Shown: positions 22,173 to 31,866, counted from the first letter of the stretch. The stretch: 32,483 bases of DNA from an uncultured Clostridia bacterium (GCA_944382715.1 CALWNC010000013.1:1-32483); one strand, 5' to 3'. The notes: generated by a model from the letters alone, not told the origin. Numbers and translations: made by a program.

Positions 22173-24716
22173 TTAATGTCCTTCACTCCATCTATAGCTT
22201 GATTTAACATCAACTTTCATTGGGACATTAAGCTTAACTGCGTTTTCCATTTGTGTTCTAAGAAGCTCTTTTACTTCACTTTCTTCGTCTTTTGGTGCAT
22301 CGATAATTAATTCGTCATGCACCTGCATTATTAATTTGGCTTTTAAGTTACTATTTTTAAGTGCATTATATGTTTTTACCATTGCTATTTTAATTATGTC
22401 TGCTGCTGTGCCTTGAAGAGGCATATTTTGACTTGCTCTTTCTGCCCTAGTCCTTACCATATAATTTGAGGCATTAATTTCAGGCATTTTTCTTATTCTA
22501 CCAAATATTGTGGTAGCTTTACCTGTATTTCTTGCCTTTATAATTTGTTCTTCCATATACTGTCCTACTTTTGGGTGAGATTCATAAAAATTTGTAATAT
22601 ATCGTTTAGCAGCCTTTTGAGAGATTTTTAAATCTTCTGCAAGTCCAAAATCGCTTATACCATAAATAATTCCGAAATTAACTATTTTAGCTGTTCTTCG
22701 CATTTCTGGTGTAACATTATCAGTTGTAACACCAAATATATCACACGCAGTTCTAGTATGAATGTCTATATTATTTAAAAATGCATTCATAAAAATTTCA
22801 TCACCTGAAAGATGAGCTAAGATTCTAAGCTCTATTTGTGAGTAGTCAGCATCTATTAAAACATTGTCTTTATTCGAGGCAACAAACATACTTCTAATTT
22901 CTCTGCTCTCTTCTGACCTAATTGGAATGTTTTGTAAATTCGGGTCTACAGAAGAAAGTCTTCCTGTGGTAGTTAATGTTTGCTTGAAATAAGTATGAAC
23001 AAGATTATTTTTATCAATATGAGGAGTTAATCCGTCAATGTATGTGCTTAAAAATTTAGAAACCTTTCTATATCTTAAGATTACTTCTACAATATCATTT
23101 AGTCCTACTAATTCTTGTAAGACTTCTGCACTTGTAGATTGTTTCTTCTTATGAGGTAATCCAAGCTTTTCATATAAAATTTTTGCGAGTTGTTTAGGAG
23201 AATTTATATTAAATTCTTCCCCAGCCAGCGTATATATTTGTTGTTCAAGTTCATTGGCTTCTCTTGAATACTTGATTTTTAAATCTTGTAAAACTTCTTT
23301 ATCTAACTTGAAACCATAGTTTTCCATAGAAAATAAAATTTTTGAAAGTGGTAATTCCACATCATAAAACAAATAGTTTAAGTTCTCATCTTCAATTTTT
23401 TGTTTATATGTTGCTTCAAATTTAAAAAGATAGTCTGCTATATAATCTAGATTATCATCTAGAAGGATATCTTTAACAGAATCTACTGGAACACCATCTG
23501 CAAGATACTTGGCAATTGAGCAGTCGAAATAGTTATTTAATTCAATGTTAAATTCCTTTAGTTTATACATATCTTTTTTAGAATCAAAGCATATTTTTTC
23601 TATTTCGTTTGCTTCAAAGAAAGGTTTCAAAATATTAAATATTTCATTCTCATTTAATCCATCATTAAGCAAATCAAAAGATAAATTTAATATTATCTCA
23701 CCTGTTCCAATAGAAAAATGAAAAGAGTCCTTATCAAAAAATAATGAAAATTTCTTATTTTTACCTATTTCTTTACAAATATTATTTAAACTAATTTCGT
23801 CTTTTATATAAATAATACTTGTATTATTATTTTTTTCTTTTAAATCTTCTTTATCAGTAAAAAAGGTTTTATTTTTTAATAAACTCTTAAATTCATAATG
23901 CTTAAAAAATTCTTGCACTTTAAAAGAGAATGGAAATTCATATTTACAATCATTTAACTCTAATTCTAAGTCAGCTGATGTTATAATTGTCGCAAGTTTC
24001 TTAGATAAATATGCATTTTCCTTGCCATTAATTAATTTTTCTTTCAATGATTTTGAAGCTATCTTGTCTAGATTATTATATATATTATCTAAATCGCCAT
24101 AATTTTTTATTAAATCTTCTGCAGTTTTAGGACCAATACCGGTAACGCCAGGAATGTTATCGGAAGAATCTCCTTGTAGTGACTTTAAATCAATAAACTG
24201 AGCTGGAGTGACTCCATATTCTGACTTAAGTTCTTCTAAATCCACTATCTTGACATCGCTTGTTCCCTTTTTTGTATAATAAATTTTAGTATTATTACTA
24301 ACAAGTTGAAAAGAATCCCTGTCCCCAGTTACTATAATATTTTCAGTATTATCAAATTTATTTGAAATTACACCAATAATATCGTCACCTTCAAGCCCCA
24401 CTTTTTCAACATATTTAATATCCATCAATTCAAGCATTTTTCTTAGAGGTTCTAATTGGCTTTTAAGCTCAATAGGCATAGGCTTCCTTGTTGCCTTATA
24501 GTCATTGTAAAGCTCATTTCTAAAAGTCTTTTTTGAAGCATCAAAAGCAACAACAATATAATTAGGCTTAATATTTTGAATAATATGTATTATCTGTATT
24601 GCAAAGCCATAAACTGCATTAGAAAATTCTCCAGAGCTATTTGTTAAAAGAGGTAAAGCATAAAATGAGCGATAAAAAATACTATTTCCATCAATAATTA
24701 CAAGTTTTTCTGACAT
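22173..24716 (-). CDS. polA: DNA polymerase I
   Basis: 847 residues. It fills gaps and removes RNA primers in lagging-strand replication and repair. The N-terminal 5'-3' exonuclease (flap nuclease) domain has IDGNSIFYRSFYALP, VAFDASKKTFRNELY, LEGDDIIG and the helix-hairpin-helix near SLQGDSSDNIPGVTGIGPKT. The middle region (about 290-460) lacks the DxE motif and other catalytic acidic motifs of a proofreading exonuclease, as in many Firmicutes. The polymerase domain has motif A (DADYSQIELRILAHLS), motif B (RRTAKIVNFGIIYGIS) and motif C (MQVHDELIID). The start follows TAAGGTGG. It is monocistronic. Confidence 0.96.
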   Translation of the reverse strand: MSEKLVIIDGNSIFYRSFYALPLLTNSSGEFSNAVYGFAIQIIHIIQNIKPNYIVVAFDASKKTFRNELYNDYKATRKPMPIELKSQLEPLRKMLELMDIKYVEKVGLEGDDIIGVISNKFDNTENIIVTGDRDSFQLVSNNTKIYYTKKGTSDVKIVDLEELKSEYGVTPAQFIDLKSLQGDSSDNIPGVTGIGPKTAEDLIKNYGDLDNIYNNLDKIASKSLKEKLINGKENAYLSKKLATIITSADLELELNDCKYEFPFSFKVQEFFKHYEFKSLLKNKTFFTDKEDLKEKNNNTSIIYIKDEISLNNICKEIGKNKKFSLFFDKDSFHFSIGTGEIILNLSFDLLNDGLNENEIFNILKPFFEANEIEKICFDSKKDMYKLKEFNIELNNYFDCSIAKYLADGVPVDSVKDILLDDNLDYIADYLFKFEATYKQKIEDENLNYLFYDVELPLSKILFSMENYGFKLDKEVLQDLKIKYSREANELEQQIYTLAGEEFNINSPKQLAKILYEKLGLPHKKKQSTSAEVLQELVGLNDIVEVILRYRKVSKFLSTYIDGLTPHIDKNNLVHTYFKQTLTTTGRLSSVDPNLQNIPIRSEESREIRSMFVASNKDNVLIDADYSQIELRILAHLSGDEIFMNAFLNNIDIHTRTACDIFGVTTDNVTPEMRRTAKIVNFGIIYGISDFGLAEDLKISQKAAKRYITNFYESHPKVGQYMEEQIIKARNTGKATTIFGRIRKMPEINASNYMVRTRAERASQNMPLQGTAADIIKIAMVKTYNALKNSNLKAKLIMQVHDELIIDAPKDEESEVKELLRTQMENAVKLNVPMKVDVKSSYRWSEGH

Positions 24717-24775
24717 ATAAATCCACCTTAAACTTAGTTAATATTAGTATATCAAAATTTAATAAAAATAAAAAT

Positions 24776-24811
24776 AAAAAAGAGAAAACTTTTAAAGATT
24801 TTCTCTTTTTT
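24776..24811 (-). terminator. Terminator of the first lipoprotein gene
   Basis: A 13-bp stem (24776-24788 with 24799-24811), on the minus strand following the 24819 stop; A and T runs make it bidirectional. Confidence 0.8.
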
Positions 24812-24818
24812 AATAAAT

Positions 24819-25382
24819 TTAATCTTCAGTTGCAGTTGCAAGCGTTGCACTTATCTTTAACTTAACCTCACTTTCTGATTTATCAGAATATGTTGTCTTA
24901 AAAGTATACTCTGTTGTATTAGCTGACAGAACTAAGTAACAAAAAGCATCTTCTCCATCCTCATTGTCAAGCAATTCAGAGAGCGAACCGACATAGTTTT
25001 CCGTCTCTTTATTATCTGCATAAACCTTTGTGGTATTTCCTTTAATTTCAAAAGATGAAATCGTTTTTTCTTTATCAAAAGTCACCTTAAGCACAATTGT
25101 ATGCGTTACATCTTGAACACCAAATGCAATAATTTGTGATTCAGACATAGCAGTAATTGTACCTGTGACATTATATTGTCCATTTTCATTTTTAAGTTCA
25201 ACTGTATCAGCATTTTCAAACTCAACATCTCCAAGTGTTGCAGTTCCAAGCTCTATAGTTTCTGAAACTTTGCTACCATTTGAATTTTGATTTTCACTTT
25301 TTGTTTGCTGACAGGCAATTAATCCAAAGCACATAAAGAATGCTAAAGATAAAAATGCTAAACCTTTTAAAATTTTTTTCAT
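24819..25382 (-). CDS. Predicted lipoprotein
   Basis: 187 residues. The N-terminus MKKILKGLAFLSLAFFMCFGL with LIAC is a type II signal peptide; the mature protein would start at the cysteine near residue 24 and be anchored outside the membrane by a lipid. A short Ser/Asn-rich linker follows (KSENQNSNGSKVSE), then a beta-rich domain of about 140 residues with strands such as YNVTGTITAM and HTIVLKVTFD. I do not recognise the domain. It follows a related lipoprotein gene by 62 bases, so the two are tandem paralogues and probably one operon. Confidence 0.8.
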   Translation of the reverse strand: MKKILKGLAFLSLAFFMCFGLIACQQTKSENQNSNGSKVSETIELGTATLGDVEFENADTVELKNENGQYNVTGTITAMSESQIIAFGVQDVTHTIVLKVTFDKEKTISSFEIKGNTTKVYADNKETENYVGSLSELLDNEDGEDAFCYLVLSANTTEYTFKTTYSDKSESEVKLKISATLATATED

Positions 25383-25444
25383 AACTACTCCTTATTAATT
25401 ATAAATTAGCGTGTTAAACAAAGAATTTTTACAAAGCGTAACTC

Positions 25445-25930
25445 TTATTTTAATTCTAAATCATCTGCAAAGTGTACAACATATGTTTTCTCTTCCACAT
25501 CACTATTCCATTTTACTGAAATTGAGACTGTACCCCCTGGTACTGCCTCTAAAATAATAAATGTATAGTCAGAGCCATTTAAATGTTCAGCATCATAAGC
25601 CCTAATACCATTTACAGAAATAGATACGTTTTCTTTATCCACTGTACAATTAATTGCCGTTAATTTGATTGCAACTACATAGTTAATATCTTCTGCAATG
25701 TCAAATTCGTCTTTTACTTCTTGACTATTTAATTGTTCTACACTGCCAGAAATCTCATAATAATTTTCCTTTGTTTCATTAATATTCACACCAATATTAG
25801 CAAAGGTATAACTATCGTGAATTCTATCACCTGCCCCCATTAATTCAATAGCCGAACATTTTGTGCAACCACACGAAACTAAACTTAAAACCATAAATAT
25901 TGATAATAAATACGCAATAAACTTTTTCAT
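25445..25930 (-). CDS. Predicted lipoprotein, related to its neighbour
   Basis: 161 residues with a type II signal peptide (KKFIAYLLSIFMVLSLVSC, cysteine near residue 20), then CGCTKCSAIEL, an unusual run of nearby cysteines. The beta-rich remainder has the same order of elements as the 24819 protein: YYEISGSVEQL compares with YNVTGTITAM, and NYVVAIKLTAI with HTIVLKVTFD. Both may present a similar domain on the cell surface. The function is unknown. Confidence 0.8.
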   Translation of the reverse strand: MKKFIAYLLSIFMVLSLVSCGCTKCSAIELMGAGDRIHDSYTFANIGVNINETKENYYEISGSVEQLNSQEVKDEFDIAEDINYVVAIKLTAINCTVDKENVSISVNGIRAYDAEHLNGSDYTFIILEAVPGGTVSISVKWNSDVEEKTYVVHFADDLELK

Positions 25931-25986
25931 AATTTATCTCCTAAATTTATTATGGTTTTAATTTTAAGAAATATGTAAAATAAAAT

Positions 25987-26019
25987 AAAAAAGGAGAATT
26001 GAACAATTCAATTCTCCTT
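25987..26019 (-). terminator. Terminator of the 26042 gene
   Basis: aaggagaattga (25991-26002) and its exact complement (26008-26019), loop acaat, T run on the minus strand. Confidence 0.85.
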
Positions 26020-26041
26020 AAATTATACTCTTAGAATAAAG

Positions 26042-27154
26042 TTATTTTCCAAATACTGATTCATCAGCACTCTGTTCATTAGAAACAAATAATTTATTAT
26101 TTTTAAATGTTACTGTAAATTTCATTCCTTCTGGAGAAAGTTTAGTAACAATTCTTCCATCTTCAATAGAAGGTGCAGTTTTATATGTTCCGTTCATAAG
26201 AATCTCATTAGCTTCAAATGAATTTCTATTTGGAGTTGTTTTTGGAACTGGTTCTTCAGCAACTGGTTCCTGATTATTTTCCACTTCTGCTGGTGTTTCA
26301 CTTACAGCCTTTCTTGTAACCTTATTTGTACCTTTATTATAATTAGAAAGATCAACGCCAATAAGGTCAGCAAATTCAGAAGTTAATTTTTCAAGTCTTG
26401 AAGATAAGTTGTTATTTAGACCTGCTCTAATTGATTCACCAATATTAAGAGATTCTTTAAAGACTTTCTCAATTTGATTTTTAATTTGAGTAGCTGAGTC
26501 TTCATCTAAGCCATTAGTTGCCTCAATTAAATAATTTTTAATGGCAACAGCATCGTTCTTAGAAACAGTTTCAAATTGAGCTTCAATTGCTGTTTTATTT
26601 TGCTTTTTTTGATTAATTACAACACCATTTTCAGTCATAACAGGCAAAACATAGAGTTGTGAATACTCAAAATCTTTATCATTAGATCTTACTAGTTCAT
26701 TTATTTTATTACTTGGCTTTAATCTCTTAGACTTATAAGCAGCTTTTGTAACAAAATTTAATGTTTGCTTATATGCAGAAGATGAATTATCTTGAAGTGA
26801 GTTCAATGTAAAAGGTTTTTCAGATAATTTTGATACCAAAGAAAAATCGTTATCCGTAATTCTAAATTTACTATTATCAGCAACAAGAGAATTTAAAGCA
26901 TTCTTATAAATTTTAGCAATTACAGGTCTATATGTCTTTCTGAGAGAATTTGCAATTTCTCTATATGTTCTCATATATTTGTTAAATTCTGAAATTGAGG
27001 TGATTGTGCAATTTCCAACAAAAATATATTCACCTTTATCATTCTTATCAAACCTTGGCAAAACATAAGTGTTAAGTGGTTGATTTATAGCCCTGTTTAA
27101 TTTTAATCCAGTACTAATTTCTTTTTCAATTTTTCTGTCAATAACTTTACTCAT
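26042..27154 (-). CDS. Unknown protein with a Pro/Glu linker
   Basis: 370 residues with no signal peptide or membrane segment. The first ~270 residues are mixed helical, with an FDKNDKGEYIFVGNCTITSI segment early and long helices in the middle; a proline- and glutamate-rich linker (ETPAEVENNQEPVAEEPVPK) follows, and the last ~60 residues form a small beta-rich domain (TYKTAPSIEDGRIVTKLS, then MKFTVTFKNNKLFV). I do not recognise any domain. It starts 12 bases after ppa with TAAAAGGAGA before the ATG, so it is co-transcribed with ppa. Confidence 0.7.
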   Translation of the reverse strand: MSKVIDRKIEKEISTGLKLNRAINQPLNTYVLPRFDKNDKGEYIFVGNCTITSISEFNKYMRTYREIANSLRKTYRPVIAKIYKNALNSLVADNSKFRITDNDFSLVSKLSEKPFTLNSLQDNSSSAYKQTLNFVTKAAYKSKRLKPSNKINELVRSNDKDFEYSQLYVLPVMTENGVVINQKKQNKTAIEAQFETVSKNDAVAIKNYLIEATNGLDEDSATQIKNQIEKVFKESLNIGESIRAGLNNNLSSRLEKLTSEFADLIGVDLSNYNKGTNKVTRKAVSETPAEVENNQEPVAEEPVPKTTPNRNSFEANEILMNGTYKTAPSIEDGRIVTKLSPEGMKFTVTFKNNKLFVSNEQSADESVFGK

Positions 27155-27166
27155 AATTATCTCCTT

Positions 27167-27697
27167 TTATTTTCTAAAAACTTTATCAAATTCTTGTATA
27201 CACTCATTTACTGTACTAATTGCATCTTCTCTGCCACTAATATTTTCAATAGTAACTTCTTTATTTTCAAGTTGTTTGTAAACGCTTAAAAAATGAATAA
27301 GTTCATCAAAAATATGTTCTGGAAGTTCTGAAATATCAGTAAATTTGTTATTTTGAGGGTCACCGAATGGTATAGCAATAATTTTTTGATCTAATGCATC
27401 TCCATCTATCATTTTAATTACGCCAATTGGATAACAACGAACTAAACTCATCTTTTCAATCGGTTGGCTACACATTACAAAAACATCAAGTGGATCACCA
27501 TCAGCACTTAAGGTTCTTGGTATAAAACCATAGTTCATTGGATAATATGTTGCAGTGAAAAGAACTCTGTCAAGTATAATTAAAGATGTTTCTTTATCAA
27601 GCTCATATTTATTTTTTCCACCCTGTTCAATTTCAATAAAGACAACAAAATCATCGCTTTTAATTCTTTCTTTATTAAATTCTTTCCATATGTCCAT
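27167..27697 (-). CDS. ppa: Family I inorganic pyrophosphatase
   Basis: 176 residues. It hydrolyses pyrophosphate to phosphate and so drives biosynthetic reactions such as nucleotide polymerisation and aminoacyl-tRNA formation. The signature DGDPLD (Asp triad for Mg2+) is present, with IEQGGKNKYE upstream, NYGFIPRTLS and the later PFGDPQNNK. The residue order and length fit the soluble bacterial enzyme. GAAAGAGG lies 8 bases before the ATG; the promoter is at 27724-27752. It heads an operon with the unknown 370-residue protein. Confidence 0.93.
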   Translation of the reverse strand: MDIWKEFNKERIKSDDFVVFIEIEQGGKNKYELDKETSLIILDRVLFTATYYPMNYGFIPRTLSADGDPLDVFVMCSQPIEKMSLVRCYPIGVIKMIDGDALDQKIIAIPFGDPQNNKFTDISELPEHIFDELIHFLSVYKQLENKEVTIENISGREDAISTVNECIQEFDKVFRK

Positions 27698-27723
27698 ACA
27701 GCTTACCTCTTTCTAGCATCTAT

Positions 27724-27752
27724 ATTCTATCACTAATTGTGCATAATGTCAA
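27724..27752 (-). promoter_or_regulatory. Promoter of ppa
   Basis: TTGACA (27752-27747), 17 bases, TAGAAT (27729-27724) on the minus strand, with a leader of about 20 bases. Confidence 0.7.
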
Positions 27753-27760
27753 TATACAAA

Positions 27761-28717
27761 TTATTTTTTTTGATTATTATTTTTTCGTTTATAATTATCT
27801 TTTCTGTGCATTACAGAATCAACAACAAGCATATTTTCAGAGTTTAATACAATACCTTTGTCAATCTTACTATCGTAGTAAGGGTCAGTATATTTATCTG
27901 AACTACCAACATTAAGATAAGCCAATTCTTTTTCTTTCTTTTCTTCGCTTGCTTCTTCAAATGCCTCGTCATCGTCATCAATAAGTAAGTCTATTTCTTC
28001 TTCATCAGACTCAGGATTGATACCACTATGTCTTAAAGTTTCATATGTTCTTGAATAAAGTCTTCTTAAGAATTCATCGTCAACATTTAGATATCTTTTA
28101 GTATCAACCTGTGTTTTTTCATCGGAAATATGCGAAAGAAACATTGAATCATAATCACCAGATTTTGAAAAGTTAGAAAGTCTAATAGATCTATCAAAAC
28201 GTCTGGTCTTTTTAGCCTGATTTTTAAGTTCTTGCTCCTTAATCATTTCATTTAAATCGGCAATCTCTTGCTCCGTAAATTCTGATTCGGGAACCTTTTC
28301 TATATCTTCCTTCTTTGCAAGCTTAGAAATTTTTTTTGTAGTATTTACAAAAGCCATTTTTTCTAAAAGTTCTTTTTCCTGTTTTACAAATCTTTCACTA
28401 TCCTCTGGCTTTTGTACAGTCTCTTCTTTTTTATCTGACTTAAAAACTTGTTCTACTTCTTTTTTAGGTTTTTTCTTGGATTTTTTTTCATCCTCAGAAA
28501 TCGTTTCCTTTTTTTCAACTGTTTCCTTTTTTTCTATAGACTGAGATTGAGAAATTTTCTCATTCTCATCTTTCAAATTCTCAGTTTTTTCTACAGTATT
28601 TGATTTCTTAGAATTTTTAATTCCTGATGCTTTAATTAAAAGCAAAGTCAAAACAATAACGAGAATTAAACCAATTCCCAGTATTAACATAGGATTATTT
28701 TGAATGAAATTAATCAT
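27761..28717 (-). CDS. Single-pass membrane protein with a long charged domain
   Basis: 318 residues. An N-terminal membrane helix (about 9-28, NPMLILGIGLILVIVLTLLL) is followed by a long, highly charged Lys/Glu stretch (35-130) with KKETVEKKETISEDEKKSKK repeats, then a helical part with KKTRRFDRSIRLSNFSK and an acidic cluster (DDDDEAFEEASEE). I do not recognise a family. It lies 14 bases after floA in the same direction, so it is co-transcribed with it. In Bacillus floA sits with an NfeD-type gene; this protein is not NfeD but occupies that position and may be a membrane partner of the flotillin. Confidence 0.75.
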   Translation of the reverse strand: MINFIQNNPMLILGIGLILVIVLTLLLIKASGIKNSKKSNTVEKTENLKDENEKISQSQSIEKKETVEKKETISEDEKKSKKKPKKEVEQVFKSDKKEETVQKPEDSERFVKQEKELLEKMAFVNTTKKISKLAKKEDIEKVPESEFTEQEIADLNEMIKEQELKNQAKKTRRFDRSIRLSNFSKSGDYDSMFLSHISDEKTQVDTKRYLNVDDEFLRRLYSRTYETLRHSGINPESDEEEIDLLIDDDDEAFEEASEEKKEKELAYLNVGSSDKYTDPYYDSKIDKGIVLNSENMLVVDSVMHRKDNYKRKNNNQKK

Positions 28718-28731
28718 ACAAATATACCTCC

Positions 28732-29949
28732 CTATTTCTTATCGTTATTGTCATCTGTACCTTTCTTTTGAGAAGCTGCAAGACTAGCAAATCTAGCAGC
28801 AAGAGGACTAAGTGGTTGAGGATTAAAGGTAGATTGTCCAGAAGTTGTCCCACTATTTTTCGTCCCAGATGAAGGAATAAATGGAGGTTGATTTGCCTGA
28901 GATTTTTGCTGTTGCTGTTTAGCAAATGAAGAAGGTGAAGTTAATCTTTCAACTTTTTCTTCCTCAACCTTGCTAAGTGAAGTTCTCATTGCAGTATCAG
29001 CTTGGATATTTTGCATTTCATAATAATCATTAACTGAGATTTTACCAGTAGTAAGAGCCTTTGCAAGTGCTTTTGGAACTTCTGCCTCTGCTTTAATAAC
29101 CTCTGCTCTCATTTCTTGAACTCTTGCCTTCATTTCGTTTTCAGCAGCAATAGCCATACTTCTTCTTTCCTCGGCTTTAGACTGAGCAATTCTCTTTTCA
29201 GCTTCAGCTTTAGCGATGTTAAGTTCGGCGTCAATGTTTCTACCTACATCGATATCTGCGATATCAAGTGAAGCAATATAATAAGCAGTACCACGGTCAA
29301 GACCTTTTTCAAGCACGGTAGATGAAATAAGTTCTGGACTTTCCAAAATCATTTTATGAGATTCAGTCGAACCTACAGTTGTGACAATACCTTCACCTAC
29401 TCTCGCAATAATAGTCTCTTCGCCCGCACCGGAAACCTGCATAAGCATGTTTGAAATAACGGTAACTTTTGCTCTAACAATAAGTTCAATACCATCTTTC
29501 GCAACGGCTGCAATTTCTGGTGTTTCAATTACTTTAGGAACAACGGTATTTTTTACGGCTTCATAAATATCTCTACCTGCAAGGTCAATTGCCTTTGCTT
29601 TTTGAACAGTAAGATCAATGTTAGCTGAAAATGCAGCAACGAGAGCCTTTACAACATTTTCAACATCACCACCAGCCATATAGTGTGTTTCAAGTTCACT
29701 AACAGTTATTTTTAAACCAGCTTTTCTTGCAGTAATATAATTAAGAGTTATAAGTTGACAATCATTTTTTCTTAATTTCATACCGATTAATTTAAGCATT
29801 GAAATGTGTGCTGAAGAAACTAAGGCTCGGAACCAAAGTTTAAATGGGACCATAATAAGTATAACTACAATAGCAACAACTAGTAATACTGCCACAATAG
29901 ATATACCTACTATCCAACCGGTACTTAATTCAAAATTACATAGTAACAT
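28732..29949 (-). CDS. floA: Flotillin-like protein FloA
   Basis: 405 residues from the ATG at 29949, chosen because TTGGAGGG lies just ahead; the ATG at 29973 is inside the -10 box. FloA is an inner-membrane scaffold of functional membrane microdomains. It has an N-terminal hydrophobic segment (about 10-33), the PHB/SPFH-type domain with [60 protein letters not shown], an Ala/Glu-rich coiled coil ([19 protein letters not shown], continuing to ~330), and an extra Gln/Ser/Pro-rich C-terminal tail of about 70 residues not seen in the 331-residue Bacillus protein. It is in an operon with the charged membrane protein downstream. Confidence 0.93.
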   Translation of the reverse strand: MLLCNFELSTGWIVGISIVAVLLVVAIVVILIMVPFKLWFRALVSSAHISMLKLIGMKLRKNDCQLITLNYITARKAGLKITVSELETHYMAGGDVENVVKALVAAFSANIDLTVQKAKAIDLAGRDIYEAVKNTVVPKVIETPEIAAVAKDGIELIVRAKVTVISNMLMQVSGAGEETIIARVGEGIVTTVGSTESHKMILESPELISSTVLEKGLDRGTAYYIASLDIADIDVGRNIDAELNIAKAEAEKRIAQSKAEERRSMAIAAENEMKARVQEMRAEVIKAEAEVPKALAKALTTGKISVNDYYEMQNIQADTAMRTSLSKVEEEKVERLTSPSSFAKQQQQKSQANQPPFIPSSGTKNSGTTSGQSTFNPQPLSPLAARFASLAASQKKGTDDNNDKK

Positions 29950-29971
29950 AAATTGCCCTCCAATTACCTGC

Positions 29972-30000
29972 ATTATAACACACCAAAACTAAAAAATCAA
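29972..30000 (-). promoter_or_regulatory. Promoter of floA
   Basis: TTGATT (30000-29995), 17 bases, TATAAT (29977-29972) on the minus strand. It fixes the floA start at 29949. Confidence 0.7.
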
Positions 30001-30241
30001 TAGGGGTCAAAAAAATATGCATGAAAGCTTTCAAATTTTTACGCTGATTTTATAATGATTATATTTAAACTGAAAAAATAAAGAACCATTATCAATAAAA
30101 AATTAAAAAATATGTTAAATTTTCTTATATTAGCCAAATGCCACTTACTGATTTTTATTTTTTAAATTTTAGCTTAGGTCAATAAAAAACATTATTATTT
30201 TATGTAATAAAATATGTAAATTTAAAATCAATTTATTTAAA

Positions 30242-30853
30242 TTACCAATTTCTTGTATTTTTTTTGATATTCTTTTCAATTTTATGCTTGTAAAATATTC
30301 CATATTGTTTACGAGCGTCTGCATCAGCCTGATTATATCTATATAAGACTGCATTATAAGTGTTTTTAAAATCTTCTTCCCTTGAGTATTTATCCTTATA
30401 CTTTTTTAAAATTTTAAGAGAATATTTTTGAGCATCTCTTTCAACGGATTGATTATTATACATTAAATTGTCGCTTGCAGAAGAAAAGTAGCCAAACCAG
30501 TTTCTCTTCCACTTCTTTGCTGTAAATTCATACCATTTAAGATCTCTCGAAATTAAAGAATATTGGTAAGCGTGTCTTGTTTCATGTGCTATTGTTTCAA
30601 GAGCATGAAAACGATATTTTTGCTCGTGAAGTAAATTCTCATTTATAACAATTTTTTGTTTTCCGTCATTTGTAGTTGTAAATGCTCCAAAACAATTCCA
30701 ATGATCACCATCATATCTTATTTCAAGTTTTAAAGGTTCAATGCCAAGAGATTTGGCAATCTTTTTTTCAATCGCAACAAATACATTATATCTTTGGTCT
30801 GGATTTAATTTTTTCCATTTTCTTAATTTTAATTTTGAAAATACAAATAACAT
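30242..30853 (-). CDS. HExxH zinc-metalloprotease-like protein
   Basis: 203 residues. HETRH at residues 90-94 (LETIAHETRHAYQYS) is an HExxH zinc site, and the later NNQSVERDAQKYS carries an acidic third-ligand candidate. The segment before it (GAFTTTNDGKQKIVINENLL) fits the strand and helix that precede the zinc helix in SprT-like or minigluzincin folds. There is no signal peptide, so it is likely cytoplasmic; the basic C-terminal tail (KHKIEKNIKKNTRNW) may bind nucleic acid. The function is uncertain. The ribosome-binding site is AGGTG. It is divergent from the glycosylase gene. Confidence 0.7.
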   Translation of the reverse strand: MLFVFSKLKLRKWKKLNPDQRYNVFVAIEKKIAKSLGIEPLKLEIRYDGDHWNCFGAFTTTNDGKQKIVINENLLHEQKYRFHALETIAHETRHAYQYSLISRDLKWYEFTAKKWKRNWFGYFSSASDNLMYNNQSVERDAQKYSLKILKKYKDKYSREEDFKNTYNAVLYRYNQADADARKQYGIFYKHKIEKNIKKNTRNW

Positions 30854-30909
30854 ATCATTTCACCTAAATTAATAATATCATAAAAATAAATATTCTTTCA
30901 ACAAATTTA

Positions 30910-30938
30910 TTGAAAGTTTTCTTTAATTGTTATATAAT
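30910..30938 (+). promoter_or_regulatory. Leaderless promoter of the glycosylase gene
   Basis: TTGAAA (30910-30915), 17 bases, TATAAT (30933-30938), then 6 bases to ATG 30945. The in-frame TTG at 30927 lies inside the promoter and is not a start. Confidence 0.7.
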
Positions 30939-30944
30939 TTTATT

Positions 30945-31781
30945 ATGATTTATACTATAGAAGATAAAAAAATAAAAGTTCTAGATAAAACACAATTCAA
31001 TCCCAAGCAAATTTTAGAATGCGGACAGGTTTTTAGATATGGGATTGACGAAAAAGGCAACTATTATGTTTATTCTAAAAATAAAAAAGCAACAATAGTT
31101 GAATGTGCAAACTACTACGAAATAATAACTAATGAGAACGATATACCCTACTTTATAAACTATTTTGATTTGGATACCGATTATAATATTATAAAAGAAA
31201 AATTAAAAAGAAACCCAATTCTATCACCTATGGTGGATTATGGTTATGGCATACGAATTTTAAATGCAGACACAGAAGAAATCATTTATTCGTTTATAAT
31301 ATCACAAAATAACAACATAAAAAGAATTCAGAAAATAGTCAATAAAATTTGTGAAATTGGAGAAAATTGTGGAGATTATTATGGTTTTCCTTCTTCAGAT
31401 GTCTTAGCCAAACAGCCACTAAAATATTTTGAAACACTTGGTGCAGGTTATAGAGATAAATTTCTTAAAAATTCTGCCGATTTTTTAATTACACAAAATT
31501 TAGATGAAATTAAAAAACTTTCTACCAATGAAATTTATGACTATCTTTTAAAGTTAAGTGGTGTAGGTCCGAAAGTTGCCAGTTGTATTTTATTATTTGG
31601 ATTCGGCAGACGAGAAAAATTCCCGGTAGATACATGGATAGAACAGGTTTACTACAATCATTTTTCAAGTGAAAAAAGAACACGCCCAGCAATTCAGGCT
31701 TACTTTGAAAATGAATTTAAAGAAAACTCTGGACTAGCACAGCAATATTTATTTTACTATGAACGAAGTAATCCAAAATGA
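30945..31781 (+). CDS. 8-oxoguanine DNA glycosylase (OGG1/AlkA superfamily)
   Basis: 278 residues. It removes oxidised guanine from DNA in base-excision repair. The OGG N-terminal domain appears with ILECGQVFRYGIDEKG, the HhH-GPD core with IIYSFIISQNNNIKRIQKIV, the helix-hairpin-helix with LSGVGPKVASCILLFGFGR containing the catalytic lysine, and FPVDTWIEQVYY with the catalytic aspartate. The family is OGG1 or a clostridial relative rather than MutY or Nth, as there is no iron-sulfur cysteine cluster. The start is leaderless. The gene is closed by the hairpin at 31836-31866. Confidence 0.88.
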   Translation: MIYTIEDKKIKVLDKTQFNPKQILECGQVFRYGIDEKGNYYVYSKNKKATIVECANYYEIITNENDIPYFINYFDLDTDYNIIKEKLKRNPILSPMVDYGYGIRILNADTEEIIYSFIISQNNNIKRIQKIVNKICEIGENCGDYYGFPSSDVLAKQPLKYFETLGAGYRDKFLKNSADFLITQNLDEIKKLSTNEIYDYLLKLSGVGPKVASCILLFGFGRREKFPVDTWIEQVYYNHFSSEKRTRPAIQAYFENEFKENSGLAQQYLFYYERSNPK

Positions 31782-31835
31782 TTTTATCATAATTCTAAAA
31801 TTATATTTTAGTTAGTCAAATTTCACTAAATAAAC

Positions 31836-31866
31836 AAAAAACATAGCAAATTTTGCTATGTTTTTT
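31836..31866. terminator. Bidirectional terminator
   Basis: aaaaaacatagcaaa (31836-31850) and its complement (31852-31866), with A and T runs on the two sides. It serves the glycosylase gene and the 31877 gene. Confidence 0.8.
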
